This document shows, piece by piece, positions 36,734 to 46,533 of a stretch of 64,000 nt of DNA. Each line of letters opens with the position of its first letter. Position 1 is the stretch's first letter. The position numbers and the translations under genes are program-made. Source of the DNA: Atribacterota bacterium (lineage in GTDB: Bacteria; Atribacterota; Phoenicimicrobiia; Phoenicimicrobiales; Stramentimicrobiaceae); NCBI GenBank assembly GCA_028717805.1, contig JAQUNC010000006.1, forward strand, positions 1 through 64,000, in the 5' to 3' direction. The notes under the pieces are model-generated. The model had not been told where the DNA came from. It made no database searches and saw only the letters and a list, made by a program, of their open reading frames with translations.

Positions 36734-37216
36734 CTATTTTTGACAGTTCATTTTATGGGCAGCAGAATTAATCGCTTTAATTATCTTTTTATAACCAGTA
36801 CATCGGCATAAATTGCCCGATATAGCTATTTTGATCTCCTCTTCTGTGGGATTAGGATTTTTGTCTAATAACGCTTTGGCAGAGAGAATCATGCCAGGAG
36901 TACAAAAACCGCATTGTGAGGCACCTTCCTCCATAAAACTTTCTTGGAGAGGATGAAGTTTACCATTCTTTGCTAATCCTTCAATAGTAGTTATATTTTT
37001 ACCGTTAACCTCTGCTGCCAGTACTAAGCAGGAATTAACGGCTAATCCATCAATAAGCACCGTACAAGCTCCGCATTCTCCAGTATCACATCCCCTCTTA
37101 GTACCAGTAAGACCTACTTCATTTCTAAGCAAATCTAATAATAAGGTATTTGGTTTCACCTTAAGTTCATAATGGTCACCATTTATGTTTACTTTTATAT
37201 TTACCAAATGAGCCAT
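36734..37216 (-). CDS. Molybdenum hydroxylase 2Fe-2S subunit (set A)
   Basis: A 160-residue small subunit. The plant-type ferredoxin cluster uses C43, C48, C51 and C63 (GCDTGECGAC), and the second cluster C102, C105, C137 and C139 (QCGFC, CRC). It passes electrons from the molybdenum site to FAD. It ends the set A operon (Mo, FAD, Fe-S). ATG after GGAGAAGATT. Confidence 0.93.
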   Translation of the reverse strand: MAHLVNIKVNINGDHYELKVKPNTLLLDLLRNEVGLTGTKRGCDTGECGACTVLIDGLAVNSCLVLAAEVNGKNITTIEGLAKNGKLHPLQESFMEEGASQCGFCTPGMILSAKALLDKNPNPTEEEIKIAISGNLCRCTGYKKIIKAINSAAHKMNCQK

Positions 37217-37230
37217 AATCTTCTCCTTTG

Positions 37231-38112
37231 CTACTCTTCTATTTTCTTTAGAGCTTGGGTCAAGGCACGTCTTACATGAACCTTAACCATCTCTTTCCGA
37301 TACTCTGCCCGAGAACGAGGCAGGCTTTCATGGGAAGCTATCTCAGCTGCTTGTTTAATAATATCGGCATCTACTCTTTTACCTTTTAGAAAATCTTCTG
37401 CTTTTTCTGCTCTCATAGGGGTAGGAGCTACAGAGCCTAATCCAATTCTTATATGGGTACATATTTTCTCTTCCATGTTATTTACAGTAAGTACTACACC
37501 TACTCCAACTAAGGTTTCGTCCTCTGCAGTTATTTTAGAATGCCATAGATATACTCCCCTACTATTGGGAGGTAAATCTGGTATTTGTATTTCAGTAATT
37601 AATTCTGCTCCCTGAAGAATATTTTTAAAGGGGGCAGTAAAAAAGTTTTGAATTGGAAGCAATCTTTCCCCGGCAGCACTTACTAATTTTAATCTGGCTT
37701 CTAAAGCAAGCAAGGCAGGGGGTGTGTCTGCAGAGGGGGAAGAGGTAGCAATATTACCAACAATAGTACCCCTGTTACGAGTCTGCACAGAACCTACTGC
37801 CAGAGAAGCCTCTTTCAGCAAACTAAACTTTTCTGGTAATAGCTGTGAACTGGATAAAATACCATGGGTTACTGTAGCGCCAATTCTCAAACCCTCTCCT
37901 TCCTTATAGTCAATATTATTCAGCTCTGAAATATTCTTTAAATCTATCACATATTCTGGAGTTAACTTTCTTTGTTTCATCTGAACTAAAAGATCAGTCC
38001 CTCCTGAAAATACTTTGGCTCTCTCTTTATATTGTGCTAAAAGAGAGACTGCTTCAGATAAAGTAGAAGGTGCGAAATACTCAAAATTATTAATCTTTTT
38101 TAACCTTATCAT
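37231..38112 (-). CDS. Molybdenum hydroxylase FAD subunit (set A)
   Basis: The 293-residue medium subunit has the FAD motifs VFSGGTDLLVQMKQ and TRNRGTIVGNIATSSPSADT and the C-terminal CO-dehydrogenase-flavoprotein domain (SVAPTPMRAEKAEDFL). It delivers electrons from Fe-S to NAD or another acceptor. Fifteen nt before the Fe-S subunit gene. Confidence 0.93.
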   Translation of the reverse strand: MIRLKKINNFEYFAPSTLSEAVSLLAQYKERAKVFSGGTDLLVQMKQRKLTPEYVIDLKNISELNNIDYKEGEGLRIGATVTHGILSSSQLLPEKFSLLKEASLAVGSVQTRNRGTIVGNIATSSPSADTPPALLALEARLKLVSAAGERLLPIQNFFTAPFKNILQGAELITEIQIPDLPPNSRGVYLWHSKITAEDETLVGVGVVLTVNNMEEKICTHIRIGLGSVAPTPMRAEKAEDFLKGKRVDADIIKQAAEIASHESLPRSRAEYRKEMVKVHVRRALTQALKKIEE

Positions 38113-38293
38113 ATTATTTTCCCTTCCTCCCTTTCATATTGTGTGTTACCTTCCTGAAATTTAAAACCATTTATCTCTTAACAATACCAGACTCTGTTTC
38201 TGTTTCCTTTTCCCTTTTTATTGGGCAGGAAATATTATGAATAAACTCTATCATAATATTTGGTATGTTTTAGATTATTTAAAATTCTATTTT

Positions 38294-40588
38294 TTATAAT
38301 GAATTTCCCTTTAAAGCCTTTAGTATTTTATCTGGTGTAACCGGTAAAGTTTTAATTCTAACTCCCACCGCATTATAAATAGCATTTAAAATAGCGGGGG
38401 TAATGATACTACAAGCCGGCTCACCAATTCCTTTAGCTCCATAAGGCCCTAATCCTCCACCTGATTCCAGAACAATGGTTTTCACTTCCGGGACATCAAG
38501 TGATGAGGGAATACGGTATTCGGCAAAAGAAAGAGTCTTGGGGAATCCTTTTTCTAATTCATAATTTTCGAATAGTGCGTATCCCATTCCATAGATGGAG
38601 CCACCTTCCATCTGTCCTTCCACAGCTGCCAGATTTAGTGCTTTACCAATATCATAACAGGTAACAATTTTGGTAACCTTGACCTGTCCGGTCTCTATGT
38701 CCACTGCTACCTCTGCCCCTTGGGAACCAAAAGTAAAATCGGGAAAGGTGGTACCTCTCATGTTGGATAAATCAGGAACAGTGGTAAAGGGGGCATTAAA
38801 TTGAGCCTCACAAAATAGTTCTATCCCTGCTCCATCACAAGTTCTTATCACCTTACCCAAAGGAACATATTGGGAAGGATCATAAGTAACAATCACATTT
38901 TCCTCGATAATATCTAAATTATCCTGATTAACATTTAAAATCTCGGCTGCTTTTTTCAAAATTCTACTTCTAACTTCACGGGCTGCCTTCAGAGTAGCAT
39001 TTCCAGACATATAACACTGCCTGGTCGCAGTAGTGGTTCCAGCCAGAGGAGTTAAAGCGGTATCACTATGATATATTCTTATCTTAGACATGGGAACACC
39101 CAGCTCTTCAGCAGCAATCTGACAGAGCAAAGAAATCTGGCCGCCACCCAAATCAGGTATACCGGATCTAATCAGGACACTGCCATCAGATTCCAGTTTT
39201 ACATAGCTTCGGGAGGTATCATGCAGGAAGGTCATCCGACCATAGCTCATCAATCCAATGGCTAATCCTTGACCAATTTTGATATTTGCATCTTTACTTA
39301 TCGCAGGTTTTCCCAGTGCCTCCCAGGCTTTTTCTGCCGCTTCAGGAAGGGCAACATGGGTATTAAAAACCTGACCGGTGGTAGAAAGAGCCTTCCCGGT
39401 AGTAAGACAATTTCTACGTCTGATTTCCAAAGGATCGATATTTAATTTATGAGCTAACTCATCCATGATACTTTCATAAGCAACATTAGGTTGTGGGGCT
39501 CCAAATCCTCTATTAGCACTGGTAAAAGTATTATTAGTTAAGACACAATTAGCTTTTACTTTAACATTAGGAATAACATAGGGACCAGCAGCATTAACTG
39601 TGGCATAGAGAGTAACCCAGGGACTTAAATAAGGATAACCTCCTGAATCGGAAATTAAATATGCTTCTAAAGCAACTAACTTGCCGTCTTTTTTTGCGCC
39701 AACCTTATAATGCATAACAAAAGGGTGTCTTTTACTATGACACATAAAAGTTTCATCACGGTTATAAACCAACCTTACCGGCTTTTTAGTATACCAGGTT
39801 AGCAGGGCTAAATAAGACTCCACAGTAATATCCTCTTTGCCACCAAATCCCCCACCCATCAGGGTACCTATATAACGGACTTTATTATGAGGTATACCTA
39901 AAACATCAGCAACATCTCTGAAGTGTTCTATAACCTGAGAACTTACCCGAAGACATAATACCCCATAATCATCTATCCAACCAATACCGGATTCTGGTTC
40001 CATAAAAGCATGGTCTTGAAAGGTAACCTTATAGGTATCTTCAATGATTACATCAGCCTCAGCAAAGCCTTTTTCAACATCTCCCTGCGCACAACCGAAT
40101 TCTCCAATTATATTGCTATTATTCTCTCCCACCAGATAAGCATCTAGTTTCATAGCCTCTACCGGATCAAAAACTCCAGGTAATGGTTTATAATCTACCT
40201 TAATTAAATCTAAGGCCTGTTCTGCAATTTCCTCTGTTTCGGCAGCAACCAGAGCAACTGCTTCTCCCATAAATCTAACCTTTTTGTCTGCCAGCACACG
40301 ATATAATCCTTCAAATCCTTTACCTACTTCGGTACTCTGACCAAATCTAGTAACGGTCTCATTATGAGGAACATCCTTAGCCGTTAAAACAGCGTGTACT
40401 CCTTCTAATTTTTTTGCCACAGTAGTATCAATCGAGATGATTTCTGCTGCCGGATATATGCTTCTCAGAACTTTACCATACAACATGCCCGGTAAAGAAA
40501 AATCATCAGCATATTTGAGACTGCCAGTTACTTTTGATCTGGCATCATAACGTGGAATTGGCTGACCAATTATCTTTAATTTAGACAT
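38294..40588 (-). CDS. Molybdenum hydroxylase large subunit (set A), xanthine dehydrogenase family
   Basis: About 764 residues. N-terminal YDARSKVTGSLKYADDF, cofactor-binding LMGGGFGGKEDI, substrate region ANRGFGAPQPNVAYE, and the base glutamate in GAKGIGEPACSIITPA. The loop is ANRGFGAPQ, not the AYRCSFR of CO dehydrogenase, so it is not CoxL. It hydroxylates a purine or another N-heterocycle or aldehyde; the YqeBC neighbours suggest a selenium-dependent form. ATG 40588 preferred over GTG three codons earlier. Confidence 0.93.
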   Translation of the reverse strand: MSKLKIIGQPIPRYDARSKVTGSLKYADDFSLPGMLYGKVLRSIYPAAEIISIDTTVAKKLEGVHAVLTAKDVPHNETVTRFGQSTEVGKGFEGLYRVLADKKVRFMGEAVALVAAETEEIAEQALDLIKVDYKPLPGVFDPVEAMKLDAYLVGENNSNIIGEFGCAQGDVEKGFAEADVIIEDTYKVTFQDHAFMEPESGIGWIDDYGVLCLRVSSQVIEHFRDVADVLGIPHNKVRYIGTLMGGGFGGKEDITVESYLALLTWYTKKPVRLVYNRDETFMCHSKRHPFVMHYKVGAKKDGKLVALEAYLISDSGGYPYLSPWVTLYATVNAAGPYVIPNVKVKANCVLTNNTFTSANRGFGAPQPNVAYESIMDELAHKLNIDPLEIRRRNCLTTGKALSTTGQVFNTHVALPEAAEKAWEALGKPAISKDANIKIGQGLAIGLMSYGRMTFLHDTSRSYVKLESDGSVLIRSGIPDLGGGQISLLCQIAAEELGVPMSKIRIYHSDTALTPLAGTTTATRQCYMSGNATLKAAREVRSRILKKAAEILNVNQDNLDIIEENVIVTYDPSQYVPLGKVIRTCDGAGIELFCEAQFNAPFTTVPDLSNMRGTTFPDFTFGSQGAEVAVDIETGQVKVTKIVTCYDIGKALNLAAVEGQMEGGSIYGMGYALFENYELEKGFPKTLSFAEYRIPSSLDVPEVKTIVLESGGGLGPYGAKGIGEPACSIITPAILNAIYNAVGVRIKTLPVTPDKILKALKGNSL

Positions 40589-40669
40589 AACATTCACCTT
40601 CTTCTTTTTCTTATTCTACCTCTTTCCCTTACTGGTGAGGATAGTGTAATTAATCAGTTAATCAATCTG

Positions 40670-41143
40670 TTAACTTCTTTGGTTAGAGGCACATTCTTTT
40701 ATGGCCTTGATAATCTGGGTATAGCCTGTACATCTACAGATATTTCCTCTCATATAATCCCTGATCTCTGCTTCGGTAGGATCAGGATTTTCTTTCAAGA
40801 GTGCTATGGCAGTCAGGATCATGCCTGGTGTACAAAAACCACATTGTACTGCTGCATTTTTAAGAAAAGCTACCTGCATGGGGTGAAGTTCATTACCCTT
40901 AGCCAATCCTTCAATAGTAGTAATTTCTTTGCCATCAACTGTAGCAGCCAGAGTTAAACAGGCTAATACCGGTTCATTATTTAAAAAAACAGTACAGGCA
41001 CCACATTCACCTATACCACAACCATACTTTGTTCCGGTGAGGTATAGTTCATCTTTTAAGAGATTAATCAATAGGTCATTGGATTGAACAGATACTTCTT
41101 TTTGTTGACCATTAATAGTAAATTGAATAGGAATCTTTTTCAA
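40670..41143 (-). CDS. Molybdenum hydroxylase 2Fe-2S subunit (set B)
   Basis: About 157 residues from a TTG at 41143; GGAGGTGA lies inside the end of the FAD gene, 11 nt upstream. The ATG at 41161 is itself the Shine-Dalgarno and would add a non-conserved tail. Cluster cysteines lie in GCGIGECGAC, QCGFC and CRC. It resembles the set A subunit throughout, so the two sets are related by duplication or were joined from related sources. Confidence 0.9.
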   Translation of the reverse strand: MKKIPIQFTINGQQKEVSVQSNDLLINLLKDELYLTGTKYGCGIGECGACTVFLNNEPVLACLTLAATVDGKEITTIEGLAKGNELHPMQVAFLKNAAVQCGFCTPGMILTAIALLKENPDPTEAEIRDYMRGNICRCTGYTQIIKAIKECASNQRS

Positions 41144-41147
41144 GGTA

Positions 41148-42065
41148 TCACTCACCTCCATCTTGGGAATCAAACAGGTTTTCAGAATTTGTTCTTGCCC
41201 AGGCTAACTTTAAGGTATCAGAAAGCATCTCGCGAGACATAAGAATTCGGTACTCAGCAGTAGAACGAATATCACTAATGGGCTTGATCTCTGAGGTTAC
41301 CGCCTGGGCTGCTTGAGCGATCAGCTCTTCGGTAATGATCTCGCCTGCTAAGAGCTTCTCAGTCTTGCTTGCTCGGACTGCAGTTGCTGCTACCGAACCA
41401 AATACTATTTTGCAACTCTCGCACTTTTGACCATTTCTCTGGAGGGAAACTGCGATATTGATTTTAGCCAGATCGGCCTTCACCCGGCTCTTCTTGAGAA
41501 AGGCACTGCCGGCATTGGACTTCACTTCCGGTACCTCGATTCGGGTAATTAATTCATCCGGTTTTAGAATAGTCTTGCCAGGTCCGGTAAAGAATTCTTC
41601 TAACAAGACAGTCCGCTTAGATTGTTTGCTCTCAATAATAACCTTGGCACCAAAGGCTATCAGCGGTGGGACCGTATCAGCTGCCGGAGAGGCATTCCCG
41701 ATATTGCCGGCAACAGTCGCCATATTTCTAATAGCCGGAGCAGCAATGGACTGGATTCCCTCAGAAAGAGCAGTGTATTCTGTTCTTACCTTATCTTCTC
41801 TTAACAGGTAGGCAAGGGGAATGGTTGCTCCTATGGTCAGTCCCTGTATGGTATCGATAAAATTGAGCTCTGGTATATCCTTAATATTCATGAGATAATC
41901 AACATTCATAGCTATGGTCTTCATCTTAACTAACAGGTCAGTCCCTCCAGCTAAGACTTTAATATTTTTATCTTGATACCTGCTAAGTAAATCTAAAGCC
42001 TCAGTTAAAGTTTTGGGGGCTAGATATTCAAATTTATGGGCTAATATTCTGGTATTGAACTGCAT
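41148..42065 (-). CDS. Molybdenum hydroxylase FAD subunit (set B)
   Basis: A 305-residue medium subunit: FEYLAPKTLTEALDLLSRY, VLAGGTDLLVKMKT, IRNMATVAGNIGNASPAADT and the C-terminal domain. It starts directly at the stop codon of the large-subunit gene. Base composition is visibly richer in G+C than most of the window. Confidence 0.93.
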   Translation of the reverse strand: MQFNTRILAHKFEYLAPKTLTEALDLLSRYQDKNIKVLAGGTDLLVKMKTIAMNVDYLMNIKDIPELNFIDTIQGLTIGATIPLAYLLREDKVRTEYTALSEGIQSIAAPAIRNMATVAGNIGNASPAADTVPPLIAFGAKVIIESKQSKRTVLLEEFFTGPGKTILKPDELITRIEVPEVKSNAGSAFLKKSRVKADLAKINIAVSLQRNGQKCESCKIVFGSVAATAVRASKTEKLLAGEIITEELIAQAAQAVTSEIKPISDIRSTAEYRILMSREMLSDTLKLAWARTNSENLFDSQDGGE

Positions 42066-44438
42066 TTAATCATCCCTCCTATCTCTCTTTTCTTGTAAAG
42101 CCTTCAACATAACCTCTGGTGTGATGGGAAGTTTGGTAAAGCGAATACCTACTGCATCATACACTGCATTGCCGAAAGAGGAGGCTACTGCACTTAAGGC
42201 TGCCTCTCCGATTCCCTTGGCCCCAAAAGGACCGGTGGGCTCATAGGTATGAGCATGGTCCACAATAATTTCATCTATATAGGGCATATCAGTGGCAAGA
42301 GGTATCTTAGAGTCGGTAAGCAGACCATTGCATCCTAATTTACCGGTCAGAGGATCATAGGGGATGGACTCTAATTTCCCCAAACCGATACCTAAGGTAT
42401 AGGCTCCCAATATCTGACCTTTCCATAGTTCTGGATTAATAATAGTACCTGAATCACCAAACATCACCACTTTTGGTATGGCAATATCTCCTGTTTGGGT
42501 ATTTACTTCTACCTCGGTAAAATAGGTAATAAAACAGGGGGGGCAATTTTTCTGTCTCAAGGTGGAGGTATAAGAGAAGGTAGCAACACTGTTGATACGG
42601 GCATGATCGGCAATTTGAGCAATAGTCTTATATTTCTCCGGTAAATCTTTAGGATAGATTATTCCCTGCCCTAATTTGTCACTAAGTGCTAAAACCAGGT
42701 TTTCCGGTCTATCTTCAAAAAGAGTAGCTGCATAGTCTAACAGCATTTCTTTTACTTTTTCGGCGACAAATTTAATGGCGGCACATCCACAATAAATACC
42801 TCTGGTAGCATGGGTATTGACATCGAAGACTGTGGTCCGGGTATCTACCCCATTGTCAATGCTGACCTTTTCAAAGGGTACTTTCAAAACCTCTGCGGCA
42901 ACTTTGGCTCCGGCCTCCCAGGTGCCCCCTCCGTGATCCATCAGCGCAGTAATAACATCGACTGAGCCATCCTCGTTGATTTTCACTGTTGCCCCGGAAT
43001 AGTCGATTACTTCCCCTGCCTTAGGGCCACCGGTACCTGAGGTATGAAATCCTCTGGCGACTCCGATACCTCGTCTGATAGGACCTTTTTGAGCATGCAA
43101 TTCCTTTCTGCGCTCCCATTGAATCAGTTCGGCACCTTTGACCAGCATCTCCTCCACTCCGCAGCTTCTGATGATAGATCTGACAGTGGGTCCCTGCCCC
43201 CAGAATTCATCTCCTTTGCCCACATAGTTTTGCAGGCGGAATTGTATGGGATCGATTCCTAACTTCTCAGCCAGGATATCCATCATGTTCTCTACCGGGA
43301 AATTGACCTGAGGACTGCCGTAGCCACGTCTGGCACAGGCTGGACCTTTATTGCTATAGTAAGCCTTCCCTTCGTATTTTAGTCTCTTCCATTTATAAAG
43401 AGAGGCAAACCAGCCAGCTACACAACCCAGATAGGGATAAGCCTGAATATTGTGACCCCCGACCTCGAGCCACACCTGACAGTGGGCAGCAGTTAAGGTA
43501 CCATCTTTCTTAGCTCCCACTTTAAGACGGGTTCTCAAAGGATAGCTGGAATGGTCATACATATCCTCTTCACGGGTGGTCACCAGTTTGACTGGCCGTC
43601 TGGCCTTTAAAGCGAGTGCCACACAGATGGGAGTAATGGAATTCATTTGAATGCTGGAGCCAAAGGAACCACCTAAGGTGGTACGTTTTACATTGATACG
43701 ACTTAAGGGAATGGAAAAAATCTGTCCCAAAAGAATACGTACATTGTGAATACCCTGGGTAGTAGTCCAGAGGGTAAATCCTCCATTGGCTTCCGGCTGG
43801 CAGACTGCTGATTTCGTCTCCAATTGCATATGGTAGACTCTTTGAACTTCAAAGGTTTCCTCAGCAATAATATCAGCCTGTCTTAATCCTTCCTCAATAT
43901 CGCCTACCTCAATGTTGCGTTCACAGGCCAGGTTACCGGTAATCTTTACCTTGTCATCACCCAAGTAGACCTGCTCGTAGATAGCAGGGGCAGCAGGTGC
44001 CATGGCATCATCTAGGGTGACCAGGGGCTCCCACTTTTCACCCCAGACTACCTTGATCTTCTTTAGGGCGGCAAAGGCCTTCTCTTCTGTCTCGGCAGCA
44101 CAGGCAGCTATCGCCTCACCGACATGACGTACCTTGTCTTTGGGTAGAACGGTTCTATCACGATAGGTCTTAGCAGGGATACTGACAATCCGCTCATTGT
44201 AGAGGACCTCAGGTACATCCTGCGGTCCGATACAGATGGCGCCCATTTGCTCTGCTTCTGAATAATCTACCTCTTTAATCTCAGCATGGGCATAGGGACT
44301 ACGCAGCACTACCGCATAGAGCTGACCGGGGATATTAATATCACAGGAATATTTTTCTTCTCCGGTTACCTTGCCGATATTCTTGATATCATAATCCTTG
44401 CCTAATATATCAAATTTATGTTCGATCTCATCTAACAA
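42066..44438 (-). CDS. Molybdenum hydroxylase large subunit (set B), xanthine dehydrogenase family
   Basis: About 790 residues: IKNIGKVTGEEKYSCDINIPG, TLGGSFGSSIQMNSI in place of the usual GGGFGGK, ARRGYGSPQVNFPVENMMD, and the base glutamate in GAKGIGEAALSAVAS. It is longer than and diverged from set A, so a different substrate is likely. I prefer the TTG at 44438, 8 nt after AGGAAGG, to the GTG at 44447 that overlaps that site. G+C reaches about 45-53 percent in sampled lines against about 30-35 percent nearby. Confidence 0.92.
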   Translation of the reverse strand: MLDEIEHKFDILGKDYDIKNIGKVTGEEKYSCDINIPGQLYAVVLRSPYAHAEIKEVDYSEAEQMGAICIGPQDVPEVLYNERIVSIPAKTYRDRTVLPKDKVRHVGEAIAACAAETEEKAFAALKKIKVVWGEKWEPLVTLDDAMAPAAPAIYEQVYLGDDKVKITGNLACERNIEVGDIEEGLRQADIIAEETFEVQRVYHMQLETKSAVCQPEANGGFTLWTTTQGIHNVRILLGQIFSIPLSRINVKRTTLGGSFGSSIQMNSITPICVALALKARRPVKLVTTREEDMYDHSSYPLRTRLKVGAKKDGTLTAAHCQVWLEVGGHNIQAYPYLGCVAGWFASLYKWKRLKYEGKAYYSNKGPACARRGYGSPQVNFPVENMMDILAEKLGIDPIQFRLQNYVGKGDEFWGQGPTVRSIIRSCGVEEMLVKGAELIQWERRKELHAQKGPIRRGIGVARGFHTSGTGGPKAGEVIDYSGATVKINEDGSVDVITALMDHGGGTWEAGAKVAAEVLKVPFEKVSIDNGVDTRTTVFDVNTHATRGIYCGCAAIKFVAEKVKEMLLDYAATLFEDRPENLVLALSDKLGQGIIYPKDLPEKYKTIAQIADHARINSVATFSYTSTLRQKNCPPCFITYFTEVEVNTQTGDIAIPKVVMFGDSGTIINPELWKGQILGAYTLGIGLGKLESIPYDPLTGKLGCNGLLTDSKIPLATDMPYIDEIIVDHAHTYEPTGPFGAKGIGEAALSAVASSFGNAVYDAVGIRFTKLPITPEVMLKALQEKRDRRDD

Positions 44439-44455
44439 TAAAAACACCTTCCTTT

Positions 44456-45136
44456 CTATAAAATTATTCGAGCATCAACTACCTGTACACCTTTTTCATA
44501 AACCAAGATAGGATTTAAATCAATTTCCTGAATTTCAGGATTTTCCATTACTAAAGTAGATAACCTAATTAAAACCTCTTTGATTGCGCTAAGATCTTTG
44601 GGAGGTTCTCCTCTTACTCCTTTTAAGATAGAATATCCCTTGATCTCAGAGATCATCTCCTCGGCATCCCTCTCTTTAATGGGAAGGATACGAAAGGAGA
44701 TATCCTTTAATACCTCTACAAAGATGCCACCAAGTCCGAACATAATAACAGGGCCAAAATGGGGATCTTGCATCATTCCAATAATTACCTCTGTGGATGC
44801 CGGACACATCTGGTAGGTGATTATTCCATTTATCTGTGCCTTATTATTATATTCTTTTACCTTAGATAGAATATCCTGATAAGCTTTACGGGCATGTTCT
44901 TCATCCGGTATGCCAATTTTCACCCCTCCTGCCTCGGACTTATGAATGATATCGGGAGAGACAATCTTCATAACTACCGGATAGCCAAGGAATTCATTTA
45001 TTTCTTTAATATCCTGTTCACTTTTTATTAATCTAAAGGCAGGTACAGTGATACCGTATTCCTCTAATAGTTCTTTTGCTTCTGTTTCCAGCAGAGGCCT
45101 GTGCTCGCCTTTAGCTTTTTCAATAAGTCTGTGCAT
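44456..45136 (-). CDS. acdB: ADP-forming acyl-CoA synthetase beta subunit
   Basis: A 226-residue ATP-grasp subunit (LLEEYGITVPAFRLIKS; VVMKIVSPDIIHKSEAGGV; FGPVIMFGLGGIFVEVLKD; EIDLNPILVYEKG), the size of separate beta subunits. With the alpha subunit upstream it converts acyl-CoA plus ADP and phosphate to acid and ATP. ATG after AAAGGAG. Placed after the IOR genes it should harvest ATP from arylacetyl-CoA. Confidence 0.92.
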   Translation of the reverse strand: MHRLIEKAKGEHRPLLETEAKELLEEYGITVPAFRLIKSEQDIKEINEFLGYPVVMKIVSPDIIHKSEAGGVKIGIPDEEHARKAYQDILSKVKEYNNKAQINGIITYQMCPASTEVIIGMMQDPHFGPVIMFGLGGIFVEVLKDISFRILPIKERDAEEMISEIKGYSILKGVRGEPPKDLSAIKEVLIRLSTLVMENPEIQEIDLNPILVYEKGVQVVDARIIL

Positions 45137-45174
45137 TATTGCTCCTTTAATTTATTATCAACATTTAAGTTCAG

Positions 45175-46533
45175 CTAATTAATTTTATTCTCATTATCCA
45201 ATTTTTTCAACTTCATTGTATATTGGTAGATTTTTTGAATTACTTTAGCACATCTTTCTCCAGTATTATAATTAGGAATACCATAATGTTCTAATATTGC
45301 AATCGCTTCTTTAACTAATCTCCCAGCCATAAAATTAGCAAAAATAGGAATTTTAATTTCTTCTTTTATTTTTCCCAATGCAGTGGCAATAACAGTAGAA
45401 TCCATGAAAGAGGTAGGCACAAATATAGCAATAATGGCATCATATTCTGGGGCAATTTTTTTACTTACTTGGCAAAAATTATCAGCTTCACCATAGGCAA
45501 GCAGATCAAAGGGATTACCTAAGGAGACATGGGGAGGAAGAATCTTTTTCAGGTTGTTTCTCAAAACTGCTGATGGCTCAGTAACAATTAAACCTAATTC
45601 TTCCAGTTTATCAACTGCTAATACTGCCGGACCTCCGGAATTAGTAATAATTCCAATTCTATTGCCTTCGATTTTCGTATAGTAATTTAATGCTCGGCAC
45701 AGATCAAACATTTCCTCGACACCTTCTACTCGTAAAATGCCAGCCTGGTGAAAGGCGGTTTCATAAATTTGGTCTTCCCCAGCTAAGGAGCCGGTATGAG
45801 AAGAGGTGGCTCGCATGCCAGCCTTACTTCTTCCAGCTTTAATGGCAACTATCGGTTTTGTAGAAACAGTTTTACCAACCTGGTATAAAAATTCTCTGCC
45901 CTTAATTAATCCTTCCATATATAGAGCAATAACTTTGGTCTGAGGATCGTTTTTAAAGTAGGCAATTAAATCTATCTCGTCTACATCACACCTATTTCCA
46001 AAACTGACAAATTTAGAAAAACCAAAATTTAACTCTTCAGCCATCATTAAAACAGCCCCACCTAAGGCACCGCTTTGAGTTATGAAGGCAGTGTGACCTG
46101 GTAAAGCACGTACTTCAATACTGGCAAAAAAATTATTTTCCGTATTCATTATTCCTGCACAGTTAGGACCAATAATTCTCATCTTATATTTTTCAGCAAT
46201 CCTTTTTATCTTTTTCTCTTCTGCTATGTTACCTACTTCAGAAAATCCTGCAGATATAACAACGATCCTTTTAGTACCTTTTTTGCCTAAATCTTCCAGT
46301 AGAGGAGGAATATATTGACCAGGTATGGCTATTATTGCTAAATCAATCTCTAAATCCCGATAATCAGAATATATTTTTACTTGGAAAATTTCTCCGGTAC
46401 TACCTGGACTTATCGGGTAAATTGCTCCCTCAAATCCTCCTTCAACCATATTTTTTACTATTTCATAGCCTGTTTTACCCTCTTTCATAGAAGCAAATAC
46501 TGCTACAGAAGAGGGATAAAAGATATTTTTCAT
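45175..46533 (-). CDS. acdA: ADP-forming acyl-CoA synthetase alpha subunit
   Basis: A 452-residue subunit with CoA-binding Rossmann domain (1-130), the succinyl-CoA-synthetase-like ligase region (FITQSGALGGAVLMMAEE) and phosphohistidine H246 in TSSHTGSLAG. The split alpha/beta form is known from Pyrococcus-type enzymes; many bacteria have a fused protein instead. Its ATG overlaps the IorB stop, so production is coupled to IOR. Confidence 0.92.
   Translation of the reverse strand: MKNIFYPSSVAVFASMKEGKTGYEIVKNMVEGGFEGAIYPISPGSTGEIFQVKIYSDYRDLEIDLAIIAIPGQYIPPLLEDLGKKGTKRIVVISAGFSEVGNIAEEKKIKRIAEKYKMRIIGPNCAGIMNTENNFFASIEVRALPGHTAFITQSGALGGAVLMMAEELNFGFSKFVSFGNRCDVDEIDLIAYFKNDPQTKVIALYMEGLIKGREFLYQVGKTVSTKPIVAIKAGRSKAGMRATSSHTGSLAGEDQIYETAFHQAGILRVEGVEEMFDLCRALNYYTKIEGNRIGIITNSGGPAVLAVDKLEELGLIVTEPSAVLRNNLKKILPPHVSLGNPFDLLAYGEADNFCQVSKKIAPEYDAIIAIFVPTSFMDSTVIATALGKIKEEIKIPIFANFMAGRLVKEAIAILEHYGIPNYNTGERCAKVIQKIYQYTMKLKKLDNENKIN

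Noticed and set aside
38294-40588. Large subunit as aerobic CO dehydrogenase CoxL
   Set aside because: The AYRCSFR active-site loop is absent; the loop reads ANRGFGAPQ as in xanthine dehydrogenase relatives.
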